Source: an uncultured Clostridia bacterium (GTDB taxonomy: Bacteria; Bacillota; Clostridia; Christensenellales; UBA1242). From it: DNA of 64,000 nt. The first letter of the stretch is position 1. Each line of letters starts with the position of its first letter. The stretch is from assembly GCA_934754375.1 (NCBI GenBank), contig CAKVHT010000002.1:85952-149951 (forward strand), in the 5' to 3' direction. The notes under the pieces were generated by a model. The model was not told the DNA's origin. It saw only the letters and a list, made by a program, of their open reading frames with translations, and did no database searches. Below are positions 63,908 to 64,000 of this stretch, piece by piece. Position numbers and translations under genes: made by a program.

Positions 63908-64000
63908 TTAAGGATTATATGTAAAAAATTCTATTTTTTCGGTTGGAACACTTGCTCTCACTGTGATATTTAAAACGCTTGCTGTTTTTCCATCATAGTC
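63908..64000 (-). CDS. Partial C-terminal end of a gene from the right edge
   Basis: The last 30 codons of a minus-strand frame open at the window edge read DYDGKTASVLNITVRASV, then PTEKIEFFTYNP and a stop at 63908-63910. The pattern looks like the final beta-strands of an Ig-like or similar extracellular domain, but the fragment is too short to assign. The downstream terminator at 63722-63761 supports the call. Confidence 0.5.
   Translation of the reverse strand, partial: DYDGKTASVLNITVRASVPTEKIEFFTYNP

Overview
The window is AT-rich chromosomal DNA from an endospore-forming, low-GC Gram-positive bacterium (Bacillota, most likely a Clostridia-type anaerobe, perhaps an uncultured gut lineage). 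The evidence is Spo0A, SpoIIR, SipL, a GerA/B/C operon, SleB-YpeB, Veg, a T-box-controlled pheST operon, an [FeFe] hydrogenase and Gram-positive ribosome-binding sites. It also holds the replication-origin neighbourhood: dnaA, dnaN, recF, rpmH-rnpA-yidD-yidC-khpB, rsmG-mnmG-mnmE and parAB with four parS sites. No insertion sequence, prophage or CRISPR array was seen.

Layout. 1-1.2 kb: the N-terminal part of an unrecognised protein that runs off the left edge. 1.3-5.5 kb: T-box leader and pheST. 5.6-9.5 kb: ger operon. 9.5-14 kb: a 1503-residue lipoprotein with Fn3-like repeats and a transglutaminase-like domain. 14.3-21 kb: PRC-barrel protein, ferritin-like protein, P-type ATPase, two divergent unknown genes, and a protein with a diadenylate-cyclase-like domain. 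21-29 kb: one very large membrane-anchored surface protein. 29.7-34.4 kb: ypeB, sleB, spoIIR, an amidase-like protein and an HD protein. 34.4-42.1 kb: hydrogenase, hisS, veg, an unknown protein, an acidic zinc-ribbon protein, spo0A and sipL. 42.2-50.8 kb: lysS, khpB-yidC-yidD-rnpA-rpmH, an HD hydrolase, a FakA-C-like protein, tRNA-Leu, an acyltransferase-like protein and two membrane/lipoproteins. 51-55.2 kb: tRNA-Ser, dnaN, the putative oriC and dnaA. 55.5-63.2 kb: recF, rsmG, mnmG, mnmE, parB, parA. 63.4-64 kb: tRNA-Arg and the C-terminal end of a gene entering from the right.

How the genes fit together. Entry into sporulation (spo0A), forespore-to-mother-cell signalling (spoIIR), coat assembly (sipL), germinant sensing (ger) and cortex breakdown (sleB-ypeB) are spread over about 40 kb beside the origin. 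The oriC region itself carries two perfect Spo0A-box sequences next to a DnaA-box cluster, which suggests sporulation control of replication.

The points most worth a second look are: a structured RNA leader that begins at the predicted rpmH transcription start; a set of consensus promoters that leave recF, mnmE, mnmG, the DAC-like gene and an unknown gene with almost no leader; a DAC-domain protein with altered active-site motifs; two enzyme-like proteins lacking a catalytic or metal-binding residue; the repeat and palindrome architecture of oriC; and the divergent dnaN/dnaA arrangement with head-on recF-parA genes. All functional calls rest on reading sequence and motifs by eye; no database search was run.
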